A DNA stretch of 64,000 nt from Hyphomicrobiales bacterium (GTDB lineage Bacteria > Pseudomonadota > Alphaproteobacteria > Rhizobiales > Rhizobiaceae). Shown here one piece after another: positions 36,888 to 46,075 of the stretch. Each line of letters starts with the position of its first letter. Position 1 is the first letter of the stretch. Under the pieces are notes generated by a model that worked only from the letters and a program-made list of their open reading frames with translations, was not told where the DNA came from and made no database searches. Made by a program: the position numbers and the translations under genes. Location of the stretch: NCBI GenBank assembly GCA_900471925.1, contig UCGV01000006.1, forward strand, positions 276,206-340,205. Direction: 5' to 3'.

Positions 36888-37559
36888 TCAGTTCATCGCG
36901 GCGCGTGCTTCCGCCTTTGCTGCGGCAATTTCACGGAGCGCGCCCGCCAGCACATCCGGCGTCTGCGCACCGCTGACGGCATATTGCTGGTCGAAGATGA
37001 AGAAGGGTACGCCGTTGACGCCCATGCGCTGCGCCGCATCGATTTCCGAGAGAATGACGCCGTTATCGGCATCCGAAGCGAGCAGGGCGGCTATGACCGA
37101 GCGCTGCAGGCCTGCCTTTTCGGCAATGTCGAGCAGCACTTCGTGGTCGCCGACATTGCGGCCTTCCTCAAAATTGGCCTTGAACAATGCCGAGACGACT
37201 GCCTCCTGCTTCTGCCGGTCCTCGACCAGCGCCCAGTAGATCAGTCGATGCGCATCGAGCGTGTTCGGCCCGATCTTGATGGCATCGAAATTGAAGTTGA
37301 TACCAACCTCGCGACCGTATTCGACCAGCATCTTGTGCGCCTCAGCCACGCGTTCGGCGCCGCCGAGCTTCTGCTCCAGTGACTTTTTCTGGTCCACGCC
37401 TTCGGCCGGATAATCGGGATTGAGGCGATAGGGACGCCAGTTGATGTCGACGCCCACTTCGTCCTGCACCTCGGCGATCGCCAGCTCCAGGCGAGCCTTG
37501 CCGAGGTAGCACCAGGGGCAGACGACGTCGGAGACGACGTCGATGGTGATGCGTTCCAT
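36888..37559 (-). CDS. DsbA-family thioredoxin-like oxidoreductase (FrnE type)
   Basis: A 223-residue DsbA-superfamily protein without a signal peptide, so cytoplasmic. Active-site motif CPWC at residues 14-17; a helical insert between; the cis-Pro region GVNGVPFFIFD. FrnE-like proteins are disulfide isomerases or glutathione-linked oxidoreductases implicated in stress tolerance and, in some bacteria, polyketide biosynthesis. AGGAAATCAGA precedes the ATG at 37559. Convergent with mfd across one terminator. Confidence 0.9.
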   Translation of the reverse strand: MERITIDVVSDVVCPWCYLGKARLELAIAEVQDEVGVDINWRPYRLNPDYPAEGVDQKKSLEQKLGGAERVAEAHKMLVEYGREVGINFNFDAIKIGPNTLDAHRLIYWALVEDRQKQEAVVSALFKANFEEGRNVGDHEVLLDIAEKAGLQRSVIAALLASDADNGVILSEIDAAQRMGVNGVPFFIFDQQYAVSGAQTPDVLAGALREIAAAKAEARAAMN

Positions 37560-37683
37560 TCTGATTTCCTTGTTCTACGGTCTCCGATGACGGCGGACCG
37601 ATATCGAAGAAATATTCCTCTCGACCTTTAGAGGAAGCTCGAGGCAAGAGAAAGGAAATAGAGCGGCGCGCCGGAGGATCTGT

Positions 37684-39486
37684 TTATTGCGCGCTCGTAT
37701 CCCACCATGTCTGCAGCTGATAGCCGTAAAGCGGCAAGGTATCGGGACGTCCGATCCGCTTGTTGCGCGCCACCCACTGCTGATCGATGTGGTAGAGCGG
37801 CAATACATAGTGATTGGAAAGCAGCAGCCGGTCGTAGGAGCGAACGGAGGATGTGAAATCCTCGGTCGAGCGCGCCCGCAGCAGATGATCGATCAGCGTA
37901 TCGATATTGGGATCATTGGCTCCAGCGAAACTGTCCGTACCTTCGCGGGTGCGCGCAGCAGACGACCAGCGGCCGAGCTGCTCGTTGCCGGGTGACAGAG
38001 ACGACGTATAGGCCTTCATGATCATGTCGTAGTCGAAGCTGTTCGTCCGGCTCTGATATTGCGAATCGTCGACGGTTCGTATCGAGGCGGCAACGCCGAT
38101 CGTCTGCAGCGAACGCTGGTAGGCGACTGCGAGTTTTTCCTGATCGGGGCTCTGCGTCATGATCTCGAATGCAAGCTGCTTGCCGCTTGCATCCGCCATC
38201 TTACCGCCCTGGATCGTGTATCCCGCCTGCTTCAGAATATCGACCGCCTGCTTCAGCACCTTGCGGTCACGTCCCGATCCGTCCGTCTGAGGCAGCTTGT
38301 AGCTGCCGTCGAGAATGGCGGGATCGATATGGTCCTTGATCGGCCCCAGCAATTCCAGTTCGCGCGCATCTGCCGGCACGCCGAAGCTCGACAGGTCGGA
38401 GTTCTGCCAGAAGCTCTGCGTGCGCTTGTAGGCGCCGGAATAGAGATTTCTGTTCGCCCATTCGAAGTCGAAGGCCAGCGACAGGCCCTCGCGTACCTTG
38501 ATATCGGCAAAGATCGGACGGCGTGTGTTGAAGACGAAGCCCAGCATGCCGCTCGGCAGTTTCGGCTGGAAGACATCCTTCACGACCGTGTCGGATGTTG
38601 CCGCCGGAAAGTCGTAGGCATTGGCCCAATGTCCCGGATTGCCGTCGAGATAGACGTCGATGTCGCCTTTCTTGAAGGACTCGAACAGCGTCGTATCCTG
38701 CAGGAAATATTGCACGCTGATCTGGTCGTAGTTGTCCATGCCCACCTTGGACGGGATATCCTTGCCCCAGTAGTTCGGATCGCGCTCATAGGTGATGCTC
38801 TCGCCCGGCTTGAGACTTTTCACCTTGTAGGGGCCGGAGCCGACAGGCGGCGTCAGCGTCGTGCGGTCGAAACTGTCGACGTCGATCGCATGCTTCGGCA
38901 GCACCGGAAACAGGCCCAGGATCAGCGGTGTCTCGCGATCGGCCTTGTCGTTGAAGGTGAAGCGTACGCCGTGATCGCCGACCTTTTCCATCTTGGAGAC
39001 GAGCCCGAGGCGTCCGGAAAAGGGCGGCCGGCCCTTGTCGCGCAACAGCTCAAAGGAAAACATCACATCCTCGGGCGTGACGGGCTGGCCATCTGACCAT
39101 TTGGCTTGCGGGTTGAGATTGAACTGGACGAAGGTCCGGTCCTCATCCCATTCGACTGTTTGTGCCAATAGCCCGTAGAGCGTGAAAGGCTCGTCGCTGG
39201 ACCGCTGCAGCAGCGCTTCGTAGACCAGATTGCCGAACTGCGGATCCCACATGCCGCGCGCCGTCGTCCGGTTGCTCTTGATGATGAACGGGTTCAGGTT
39301 GTCGAATGTGCCGACCACGCCATAGGTGATCTTCCCGCCCTTTTTGACGTCGGGATTGACGTAAGGGAAGTTCTTGTAATCGGCCGGCAGTGATGGCGCG
39401 CCGTGCATGGCGATGCCGTGCACAGGCTCCGCGGCGGCAGCACCGCTGATCAATGTGAAAGCGGCGAGAAGGGCGATCCGGAGCAT
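37684..39486 (-). CDS. Family-5 extracellular solute-binding protein (peptide/YejA-like), orphan
   Basis: A 600-residue periplasmic protein with a short signal peptide (residues 1 to about 19, cleavage after AAA). The mature region contains the SBP family-5 segments TFDNLNPFIIK, LNPQAKWSDGQPVTPEDVMFSFELL and FVFNTRRPIFADIKVREGLSLAFD. Binds oligopeptides or a peptide-nucleotide such as microcin C in YejA-type members. ATG 39486 has AAGGAA before it; a longer reading from 39564 has no leader character. No permease or ATPase accompanies it here, unlike yejABEF clusters. Confidence 0.88.
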   Translation of the reverse strand: MLRIALLAAFTLISGAAAAEPVHGIAMHGAPSLPADYKNFPYVNPDVKKGGKITYGVVGTFDNLNPFIIKSNRTTARGMWDPQFGNLVYEALLQRSSDEPFTLYGLLAQTVEWDEDRTFVQFNLNPQAKWSDGQPVTPEDVMFSFELLRDKGRPPFSGRLGLVSKMEKVGDHGVRFTFNDKADRETPLILGLFPVLPKHAIDVDSFDRTTLTPPVGSGPYKVKSLKPGESITYERDPNYWGKDIPSKVGMDNYDQISVQYFLQDTTLFESFKKGDIDVYLDGNPGHWANAYDFPAATSDTVVKDVFQPKLPSGMLGFVFNTRRPIFADIKVREGLSLAFDFEWANRNLYSGAYKRTQSFWQNSDLSSFGVPADARELELLGPIKDHIDPAILDGSYKLPQTDGSGRDRKVLKQAVDILKQAGYTIQGGKMADASGKQLAFEIMTQSPDQEKLAVAYQRSLQTIGVAASIRTVDDSQYQSRTNSFDYDMIMKAYTSSLSPGNEQLGRWSSAARTREGTDSFAGANDPNIDTLIDHLLRARSTEDFTSSVRSYDRLLLSNHYVLPLYHIDQQWVARNKRIGRPDTLPLYGYQLQTWWDTSAQ

Positions 39487-39771
39487 GCTGAAAATTCCTT
39501 GATGCGTGGCAACGGGCACGATTCGCGGGAAGGGTAGCATGCGAGCGTTCAATTCCAACCGCACCTGCCGCTTTCTTTACCTATGTGCCAAAATGCCCGC
39601 GAAATTGCCAAAGAAATGCTGGATATCTTCAACGCTGCGATGTAACACGTGACCCGAAGTTTTGGGGTCATGCTCTTGCCTTATTTTTCCATGAGGTGGA
39701 GTGCCGAACGACCCGGTGGTTGGGGCGGCCGAACGTAGCCCCGCAACGGATATCAGGAGACGGAATTCGTT

Positions 39772-40440
39772 ATGATGTTCAAGTCTGAAAAGAAAATGCG
39801 GGCAGCACTGTCCGTTATGGCAGTGGTCTTCGGCGCTTCGGCTCCGGTCTCGTCCTTCGCACAGGACGCAGCCCAGGCTCCGGCAGCGTCTGCTGATGCC
39901 CCCGCACAGGCCGTCGGCGCGCCGCGTCTCGGCTGGTACAAGACCTGCAGCAAGCAGGAAGACAACGACATCTGCGTTGTTCAGAACCTGGTTCTCGCCA
40001 ATGGCGGCCAGCTGGTGACGGCCGTTGGCCTGATCTCGGTTTCCGGCAAGATCAACCGCAAGATCCTGCAGGTTTCGGTTCCGGCCGCGCGCCTGATCCC
40101 CCCGGGTGTCATCATGCAGATCGATGGCGGCAAGGGCCAGAAGCTCGACTACGCCGTCTGCCTGCCGGACAAGTGCACCGCCGAAGTGCCGCTGACGGAC
40201 GCCATGATTACAAGCCTGAAGAAGGGCACGGATGTGGTCTTCACCTCGATCAACTTCCGCCGCGCTCCGAACCCGATCAAGGTTTCGCTCGACGGCTTCA
40301 CCGGCGCTTACGATGGCGAACCGGTTTCCGAATCCAAGCTCGCGGAAAGCCAGCGCAGCCTGCAGGACAGCATGCAGAAGAAGGCTGAAGAAGCCCGCAA
40401 GAAGCTGGAAGACGCCCAGAAGGCAGCCAAGGCCCAGTAA
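39772..40440 (+). CDS. Invasion-associated locus B (IalB) family protein
   Basis: A 222-residue exported protein. Signal peptide in residues 1 to about 30 (cleavage after SFA), an Ala/Pro-rich linker (33-50), then the IalB domain with four cysteines (TCSKQEDNDIC and AVCLPDKC), which suggests two disulfides. The C-terminus is a Lys/Glu/Ala-rich coiled coil (about 180-222). The family is named from Bartonella, where the protein aids red-cell invasion, but it is widespread in non-pathogenic Rhizobiales with no known role. GGAGACGG lies about 10 bases before the start. Followed by a strong terminator. Confidence 0.88.
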   Translation: MMFKSEKKMRAALSVMAVVFGASAPVSSFAQDAAQAPAASADAPAQAVGAPRLGWYKTCSKQEDNDICVVQNLVLANGGQLVTAVGLISVSGKINRKILQVSVPAARLIPPGVIMQIDGGKGQKLDYAVCLPDKCTAEVPLTDAMITSLKKGTDVVFTSINFRRAPNPIKVSLDGFTGAYDGEPVSESKLAESQRSLQDSMQKKAEEARKKLEDAQKAAKAQ

Positions 40441-40463
40441 TCGGGTCTTGCAGGAATTCACGA

Positions 40464-40490
40464 AAAACCCGGCTTCAGGCCGGGTTTTTT
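40464..40490 (+). terminator. Terminator of the IalB gene
   Basis: AAAACCCGGC (40464-40473) and GCCGGGTTTT (40479-40488) form a perfect 10-bp stem with a TTCAG loop and further T at the end. Confidence 0.93.
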
Positions 40491-40535
40491 ATTGCCGGGT
40501 CATTTCGCGCAGTGGTCGCGACACGTTCAAAAGAA

Positions 40536-40558
40536 AAGGCCCCGACATGCGGGGCCTT
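40536..40558 (-). terminator. Terminator of hspQ
   Basis: AAGGCCCCG (40536-40544) and CGGGGCCTT (40550-40558) form a perfect 9-bp stem with a 5-base loop. On the minus strand a T-rich stretch (TTCTTTTG) follows, placing it as the hspQ terminator. Confidence 0.8.
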
Positions 40559-40582
40559 GTTATGGAGATCATGTGATCCGAC

Positions 40583-40912
40583 TTAATGGGCGAAGCTCAT
40601 CTTGGGTTTGAACTCTCCTGTCGGGCCGCGGTCGAAGATTTGCTCGACCTGCGGATTGCGAAGCGGCGTGTCGCTCTCGTCGCTCACCAGGTTCTGCTCG
40701 GAGACGTAGGCGACATATTCACTGTCGTCGTTTTCGGCGAGCAGATGGTAGAACGGCTGGTCCTTGCTGGGGCGAACTTCCGCGGGAATGGAGTTCCACC
40801 ACTCTTCCGTATTCGCGAATTCCGGGTCAACGTCGAAGATGACGCCGCGAAACGGAAAAACCTTGTGCCGGACCACTTCGCCTATACTGAACTTTGCTAG
40901 TCTTTCTTTCAT
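40583..40912 (-). CDS. hspQ: Heat shock protein HspQ
   Basis: A 109-residue protein of the YccV/HspQ hemimethylated-DNA-binding-like family. Marks: FSIGEVVRHKVFPFRGVIFDVDPEF, then QPFYHLLAEND and YVAYVSEQNL. In Escherichia coli HspQ is a heat-shock protein that modulates Lon proteolysis and the level of DnaA. ATG 40912 has AAGGAAG upstream; the reading to 40963 adds 17 residues with no family similarity. Stands alone between glnA and the IalB gene, with its own terminator. Confidence 0.92.
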   Translation of the reverse strand: MKERLAKFSIGEVVRHKVFPFRGVIFDVDPEFANTEEWWNSIPAEVRPSKDQPFYHLLAENDDSEYVAYVSEQNLVSDESDTPLRNPQVEQIFDRGPTGEFKPKMSFAH

Positions 40913-41033
40913 GGTACGACTTCCTTTCTCACCTGATTTGGTGATCGGTCCCCCGCAAATCAAGATTTTTACGGGATTTCGTCACATGATTGTCATCTCT
41001 GCCCATCGGCGCTGATGGCCTCCGGATCGAAAA

Positions 41034-41055
41034 AAGCCCCGGCAAACCGGGGCTT
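41034..41055 (-). terminator. Terminator of glnBA operon
   Basis: AAGCCCCGG (41034-41042) and CCGGGGCTT (41047-41055) form a perfect 9-bp stem with a 4-base loop; on the minus strand further T residues follow the stem. Confidence 0.92.
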
Positions 41056-41067
41056 CCAAGTCTCTTC

Positions 41068-42477
41068 TTATGCCGAGTAGTACATGTCGTATTCGACCGG
41101 ATGCGGGGTCATTTCAAAGCGCATCACCTCGGCCATCTTCAGCTCTATGAAGGCGTCGATCTGGTCGTCATCGAACACACCGCCGGCCGTCAGGAACTTG
41201 CGGTCCTTGTCGAGGCTTTCCAGTGCTTCACGTAGCGAACCGCAGACGGTCGGAATCTTCTTCAGTTCCTTCGGCGGCAGGTCGTAGAGATCCTTGTCCA
41301 TGGCCTTGCCGGGGTGGATCTTGTTCTTGATGCCGTCGAGGCCGGCCATCAGCATGGCGGCGAAGGCGAGGTAGGGGTTGGCGGTCGGATCCGGGAAGCG
41401 AACTTCGACGCGCTTGGCCTTCGGGTTGGAGCCGAACGGAATGCGGCAGGAAGCCGAGCGGTTGCGAGCCGAGTAGGCGAGCAGAACCGGTGCTTCATAA
41501 CCCGGGACGAGGCGCTTGTAGGAGTTCGTCGACGGGTTGGTGAAGGCGTTGATCGCCTTGGCATGCTTGATGATGCCGCCGATATAGTAGAGGCAGCTTT
41601 CCGAAAGACCTGCATATTCGTCGCCGGCGAAGGTCGGCTTGCCGCCCTTCCAGATCGACTGGTGCACGTGCATGCCCGAGCCGTTGTCGCCGAAGATCGG
41701 CTTCGGCATGAAGGTTGCCGTCTTGCCATAGGCATTGGCAACCTGATGGACGACATACTTGTAGATCTGCATCTTGTCGGCGTTGCGAACGAGCGTGTCG
41801 AACTTGATACCGAGTTCGTGCTGGGCAGCAGCCACTTCATGGTGATGCTTTTCGACGACCACGCCCATTTCGGAGAGCACGGTCAGCATCTCGGAACGCA
41901 TGTCCTGGGCGCTGTCGACGGGCGGAACCGGGAAGTAGCCGCCCTTGACGCGCGGACGGTGGCCGAGGTTGCCGGTCTCATAGTCGGTGTCGTCGTTCGA
42001 CGGCAGTTCGGTGGAATCGAGCTTGAAGCCGGTATTGTAGGGATCGGCCTTGTACTTGACGTCGTCGAAGACGAAGAATTCGGCTTCCGGGCCGACGAAG
42101 ATCGTGTCGCCGATGCCGGATGCCTTCAGATAGGCTTCGGCCTTCTTGGCGGTGCCGCGCGGATCGCGGTTATAGGCTTCACCGGAAACCGGATCGAGAA
42201 TGTCGCAGACGATGACCATGGTCGACTGGGCGAAGAACGGGTCCATATGCACCGTGTCCGTGTCGGGCATCAGCACCATGTCGGACTCGTTGATGGCCTT
42301 CCAGCCGCCGATCGAGGAGCCGTCAAACATGACGCCATCGGCGAACATGTCTTCATCGACGCAAGCTATGTCCATCGTTACGTGCTGCAGCTTGCCCTTG
42401 GGGTCGGTGAAGCGCAAGTCAACGAACTTGACGTCGTTCTCCTTGATCTGCTTCAGGATTTCGCTTGCACTCGCCAT
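41068..42477 (-). CDS. glnA: Glutamine synthetase, type I
   Basis: A 469-residue enzyme that makes glutamine from glutamate, ammonia and ATP. Marks: [11 protein letters not shown] near the N-terminus, the ATP-site [13 protein letters not shown], and the adenylylation region [14 protein letters not shown] with Tyr398 as the modified residue. It is therefore the adenylylated GSI-beta form regulated by GlnE. It lies 78 bases behind glnB on the same strand, the classic rhizobial glnBA operon, and is under the sigma-54 promoter upstream of glnB. Confidence 0.96.
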   Translation of the reverse strand: MASASEILKQIKENDVKFVDLRFTDPKGKLQHVTMDIACVDEDMFADGVMFDGSSIGGWKAINESDMVLMPDTDTVHMDPFFAQSTMVIVCDILDPVSGEAYNRDPRGTAKKAEAYLKASGIGDTIFVGPEAEFFVFDDVKYKADPYNTGFKLDSTELPSNDDTDYETGNLGHRPRVKGGYFPVPPVDSAQDMRSEMLTVLSEMGVVVEKHHHEVAAAQHELGIKFDTLVRNADKMQIYKYVVHQVANAYGKTATFMPKPIFGDNGSGMHVHQSIWKGGKPTFAGDEYAGLSESCLYYIGGIIKHAKAINAFTNPSTNSYKRLVPGYEAPVLLAYSARNRSASCRIPFGSNPKAKRVEVRFPDPTANPYLAFAAMLMAGLDGIKNKIHPGKAMDKDLYDLPPKELKKIPTVCGSLREALESLDKDRKFLTAGGVFDDDQIDAFIELKMAEVMRFEMTPHPVEYDMYYSA

Positions 42478-42555
42478 AAGATGCTTCCTCTGTTTTGTGA
42501 TGACGTTACGTTATGTGCGATGAGGATAGGGTGCTTTGCCAAAAGGCAAAGCAGA

Positions 42556-43238
<683 letters not shown>

Positions 43239-44711
43239 ATGAGCAAACGACTTGCCGATCTTCTCCTGACCCCTGCCGAAATGGCCGCAACCGACAAGGC
43301 GGCGGCCGAATCCGGAATCGATTCCTACCGCCTGATGGAAAAGGCAGGTGCGGCGGTCGCCGCTGCGGCCCTGCGCCTCCATCCCGGCGCGCGGCGTTTC
43401 GTCGTGCTTTGCGGCCCCGGCAACAATGGCGGCGATGGTTATGTCGCGGCCCGGCTCCTGCGAGACAGTGGTGCCCCGGCGGAAATCTTTCATCTCGGCG
43501 ATCCCGCCAAGCTGAAGGGAGACGCCGCTCGTGCCCGCGCTACCTGCGCGCTTCAGGGGGCCGATATCGGCCAATATGAGCCGAAGCCAGGCGATCTTGT
43601 CATCGACGGGCTCTTCGGGGCCGGCCTTGCCCGTGATGTGCCGCCTGAAGTCGCCGACCTGATTCACAGGATCGCCAGGGCCGGAATTCCAGTCATCGCC
43701 ATCGATCTGCCCTCAGGCCTCGATGGGCGCACCGGCGCGGTATTGGGAGCTGCTTTCCGTGCGGCACATACGGTGACCTTCATGACCCGCAAGCCCGGCC
43801 ATCTGCTGATACCAGGCAGGGAGCTTTGCGGCATTCTCGAAGTGTTCGATATCGGCATTCCTGGCCGCATCATCCGGGCGCAGACAAACGGCCTTGTCGC
43901 CGAGAACACGCCTGATGCGTGGGGCGCTGTCATGCCGACCGAGCAGATGGAAACCCATAAATACAAGCGCGGCCATCTCGTGGTGTTTTCGGGAGAGGCG
44001 AGCAAGACGGGTGCTAGCCGCATGTCCGCGATGTCGGGCATGAAGGCCGGGGCAGGGCTGGTGACCATCGCTGCGCCGACCGAAGCCCTTGCGGCTAACA
44101 GCGCTCACCTGACGGCGATCATGCTGCACGCCATCGATGATGCCGGCGCTCTGGAGGACTGGCTTGGCGATACGCGCCTTCAGACCTTCGTTCTCGGCCC
44201 TGGCTTCGGCATCGGAAAGAAGGCCCGCAAATTCGTATCCCTGCTGTCAAAACGCCATCTCGTTCTCGATGCAGATGGCATCAGCTCATTCCGAGACGAT
44301 CCGCAGGTCCTGTTCGATCTGTTCAAGGGGGAGCCACGCCTTGTGTTGACGCCGCATGACGGCGAGTTTGCCCGCCTTTTCCCTGACATCGCTGCTGACG
44401 AGAAGGCCGGCAAGGTCGACAAGGCGCTCGCTGCCGCGAGCCGTGCCAATGCCGCCATCATCTATAAGGGCGCCGATACCGTCATCGCCTCGCCGGATGG
44501 ACGGGCACTGATCAACACCAACGCGCCGGTCTGGCTCGCCACCGCCGGTTCCGGCGACGTGCTCGCGGGCATTATCGGCGGCCTCCTTGCCCAGGGCGTG
44601 CCGGCTTTCGAGGCCGCCGCCGCCGGTGTCTGGCTGCATGGCGAGGCCGGCAATCGCGCCGGCAAAGGTCTGACAGCAGAGGATCTCGCCGCCCATGTGT
44701 TACCGTTCTAA
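43239..44711 (+). CDS. nnr: Bifunctional NAD(P)HX epimerase/dehydratase
   Basis: A 490-residue cytoplasmic repair enzyme for hydrated NAD(P)H. The N-terminal YjeF epimerase domain (residues 1 to about 215) has GPGNNGGDGYVAARLL and AIDLPSGLDGRTG; the C-terminal ADP-dependent dehydratase domain has HKYKRGHLVVFSG, LGPGFGIGK, LTPHDGEFARLF and ATAGSGDVLAGIIGG. ATG 43239 (MSKRLADLL) is preferred; a TTG at 43227 would add four residues. The ribosome site is weak. A strong hairpin follows at the convergent boundary. Confidence 0.93.
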   Translation: MSKRLADLLLTPAEMAATDKAAAESGIDSYRLMEKAGAAVAAAALRLHPGARRFVVLCGPGNNGGDGYVAARLLRDSGAPAEIFHLGDPAKLKGDAARARATCALQGADIGQYEPKPGDLVIDGLFGAGLARDVPPEVADLIHRIARAGIPVIAIDLPSGLDGRTGAVLGAAFRAAHTVTFMTRKPGHLLIPGRELCGILEVFDIGIPGRIIRAQTNGLVAENTPDAWGAVMPTEQMETHKYKRGHLVVFSGEASKTGASRMSAMSGMKAGAGLVTIAAPTEALAANSAHLTAIMLHAIDDAGALEDWLGDTRLQTFVLGPGFGIGKKARKFVSLLSKRHLVLDADGISSFRDDPQVLFDLFKGEPRLVLTPHDGEFARLFPDIAADEKAGKVDKALAAASRANAAIIYKGADTVIASPDGRALINTNAPVWLATAGSGDVLAGIIGGLLAQGVPAFEAAAAGVWLHGEAGNRAGKGLTAEDLAAHVLPF

Positions 44712-44714
44712 AAC

Positions 44715-44752
44715 CATGCCGCGCAAAAACGTGTAGCGGTTTGCGCGGCATG
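44715..44752. terminator. Long perfect hairpin between nnr and the DUF72 gene
   Basis: CATGCCGCGCAAA (44715-44727) and TTTGCGCGGCATG (44740-44752) form a perfect 13-bp stem with a 12-base loop between two convergent genes. Neither strand has a T-run directly behind it, so termination may rely on the stem alone or on 3'-end protection. Confidence 0.65.
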
Positions 44753-44764
44753 CGAGGGTAAGCC

Positions 44765-45571
44765 TTAATCGTCCACCCGCTTCTGCAGTGCGATCGCCCC
44801 ATGCGGCGCATTGACCTTGCCCTCATGGATCATGAAGGCGAAGACGTCGCGCGGCTCGACCTTGACTGTTCGGTTCTTGTCGATCAACGGCAGATCGTCG
44901 GGAACCTTGCCCTCGGCCCAGACCTGCAGCCGCTTCGTCCAGTCCTTCAGTTCCGGCTCCGGATAGCAGGTTGGAATATCGTCCGATCCCTTCTGCAGCC
45001 GCGTATAGACGAAGTCAGCCGTCACGTCGGCAATCATCGGATAGTCGAAATGTTCGGCGCAGACGGGTGCCACACCGTATTTTTCAAGCAGTGCGACGAA
45101 TTCCGGCACCTTGAAGGAATCGTGCCTGACTTCCACGACATGACGCAGTTTCAGCCCGTCCTGCTTTTCCGGCAGCAGTTTCAGGAAGGCTTCGAAATCA
45201 TCAGGCTCGAATTTCTTGGTCGGGGCGAATTGCCAGAGCAGCGGGCCGAGATGATCGCCGAGTTCGCTAATGCCGGACGAGAGGAATTTCTCCATCGACT
45301 CCCAGGCTTCGGCCAGTACGCGCCGGTTCGTGGTGTAACGCGTCGCCTTCAGCGAAAAGACGAATCCGTCAGGCACGTCGGCTGCCCATTTCGCAAAGAC
45401 TGCAGGCTTCTGCGTGCTGTAATAGGTGCCGTTGACCTCGATGACCTTCAGCTGGCGGCTGGCATAATTCAGCTCGTCCTTCTGCTTGAGATCGGTGGGG
45501 AAGAAATGGCCGCGCCACGGCTCGAACGTCCAGCCGCCAATACCCACCCGGATCGTGCCCGATTTGCTCAT
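44765..45571 (-). CDS. DUF72 family protein
   Basis: A 268-residue protein of the DUF72 (YecE-like) family, a TIM-barrel-like fold of unknown function. Marks: RVGIGGWTFEPWRGHFFP at the start, EVNGTYYSTQKPAVFAKWA, FVFSLKATRYTTN, LLWQFAPTKKFE and VEVRHDSF. GAGGAGGAAAAG precedes the ATG at 45571. Last gene of the uvrA-GNAT-DUF72 run, 24 bases after the GNAT gene, so it should respond to the same SOS box. Confidence 0.88.
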   Translation of the reverse strand: MSKSGTIRVGIGGWTFEPWRGHFFPTDLKQKDELNYASRQLKVIEVNGTYYSTQKPAVFAKWAADVPDGFVFSLKATRYTTNRRVLAEAWESMEKFLSSGISELGDHLGPLLWQFAPTKKFEPDDFEAFLKLLPEKQDGLKLRHVVEVRHDSFKVPEFVALLEKYGVAPVCAEHFDYPMIADVTADFVYTRLQKGSDDIPTCYPEPELKDWTKRLQVWAEGKVPDDLPLIDKNRTVKVEPRDVFAFMIHEGKVNAPHGAIALQKRVDD

Positions 45572-45595
45572 CTTTTCCTCCTCGCTTGCGATCGC

Positions 45596-46075
45596 TCAGA
45601 CCGCGCCAACCTTCGTCGCCCCATCGATCGTCTTCGACATGTCGACGATGGTCCATCCTGGCCGATAGGGATTGGGCCGGCGACCCGTTTCCTGAAAACC
45701 GAAGGCGGAATAGAGCGCGATGTTCCGCTCCATCCGCGCATTGGTATAAAGCCGGATTTCCGGCAAGGCCCATTCCCGTGCCATGCCTTCAAGCCAGCGC
45801 AGCATGGCCAGGCCATGTCCCGCCCCCTGGAAGTCAGGCGATACGGCGATGCTGAAGAGCATCAGGTGGTCGGAATGGTGCTCAACGACCGAAAGTCCGG
45901 CAACGCCGCCTTCGGCCTCCCGCAGCCAGACCTCGCCCTTCTTGATCCGTGGGGCATAGTCTTCCGTCACCGGGATCGGCGGATAGCCGAAAAGATCCGT
46001 ATAGGGCTGATAGGCGGCTGTCGTCAGCGCCACAACCACAGGCAGATCCGCAGTCGTGGCAAGCCGCATCGTCAT
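45596..46075 (-). CDS. GNAT family N-acetyltransferase
   Basis: A 159-residue acetyltransferase. The acetyl-CoA binding motif reads [24 protein letters not shown], followed by [27 protein letters not shown], the usual strand/helix of the GNAT fold. Substrate unknown. Its ATG overlaps the uvrA stop (ATGA), so translation is coupled to uvrA, which is unusual for a small-molecule acetyltransferase. Confidence 0.88.
   Translation of the reverse strand: MTMRLATTADLPVVVALTTAAYQPYTDLFGYPPIPVTEDYAPRIKKGEVWLREAEGGVAGLSVVEHHSDHLMLFSIAVSPDFQGAGHGLAMLRWLEGMAREWALPEIRLYTNARMERNIALYSAFGFQETGRRPNPYRPGWTIVDMSKTIDGATKVGAV

Noticed and set aside
39650..39670. Dyad TGACCC-N9-GGGTCA before the IalB gene
   Set aside because: Short arms and no promoter elements at sensible spacing; could be chance in GC-rich DNA.
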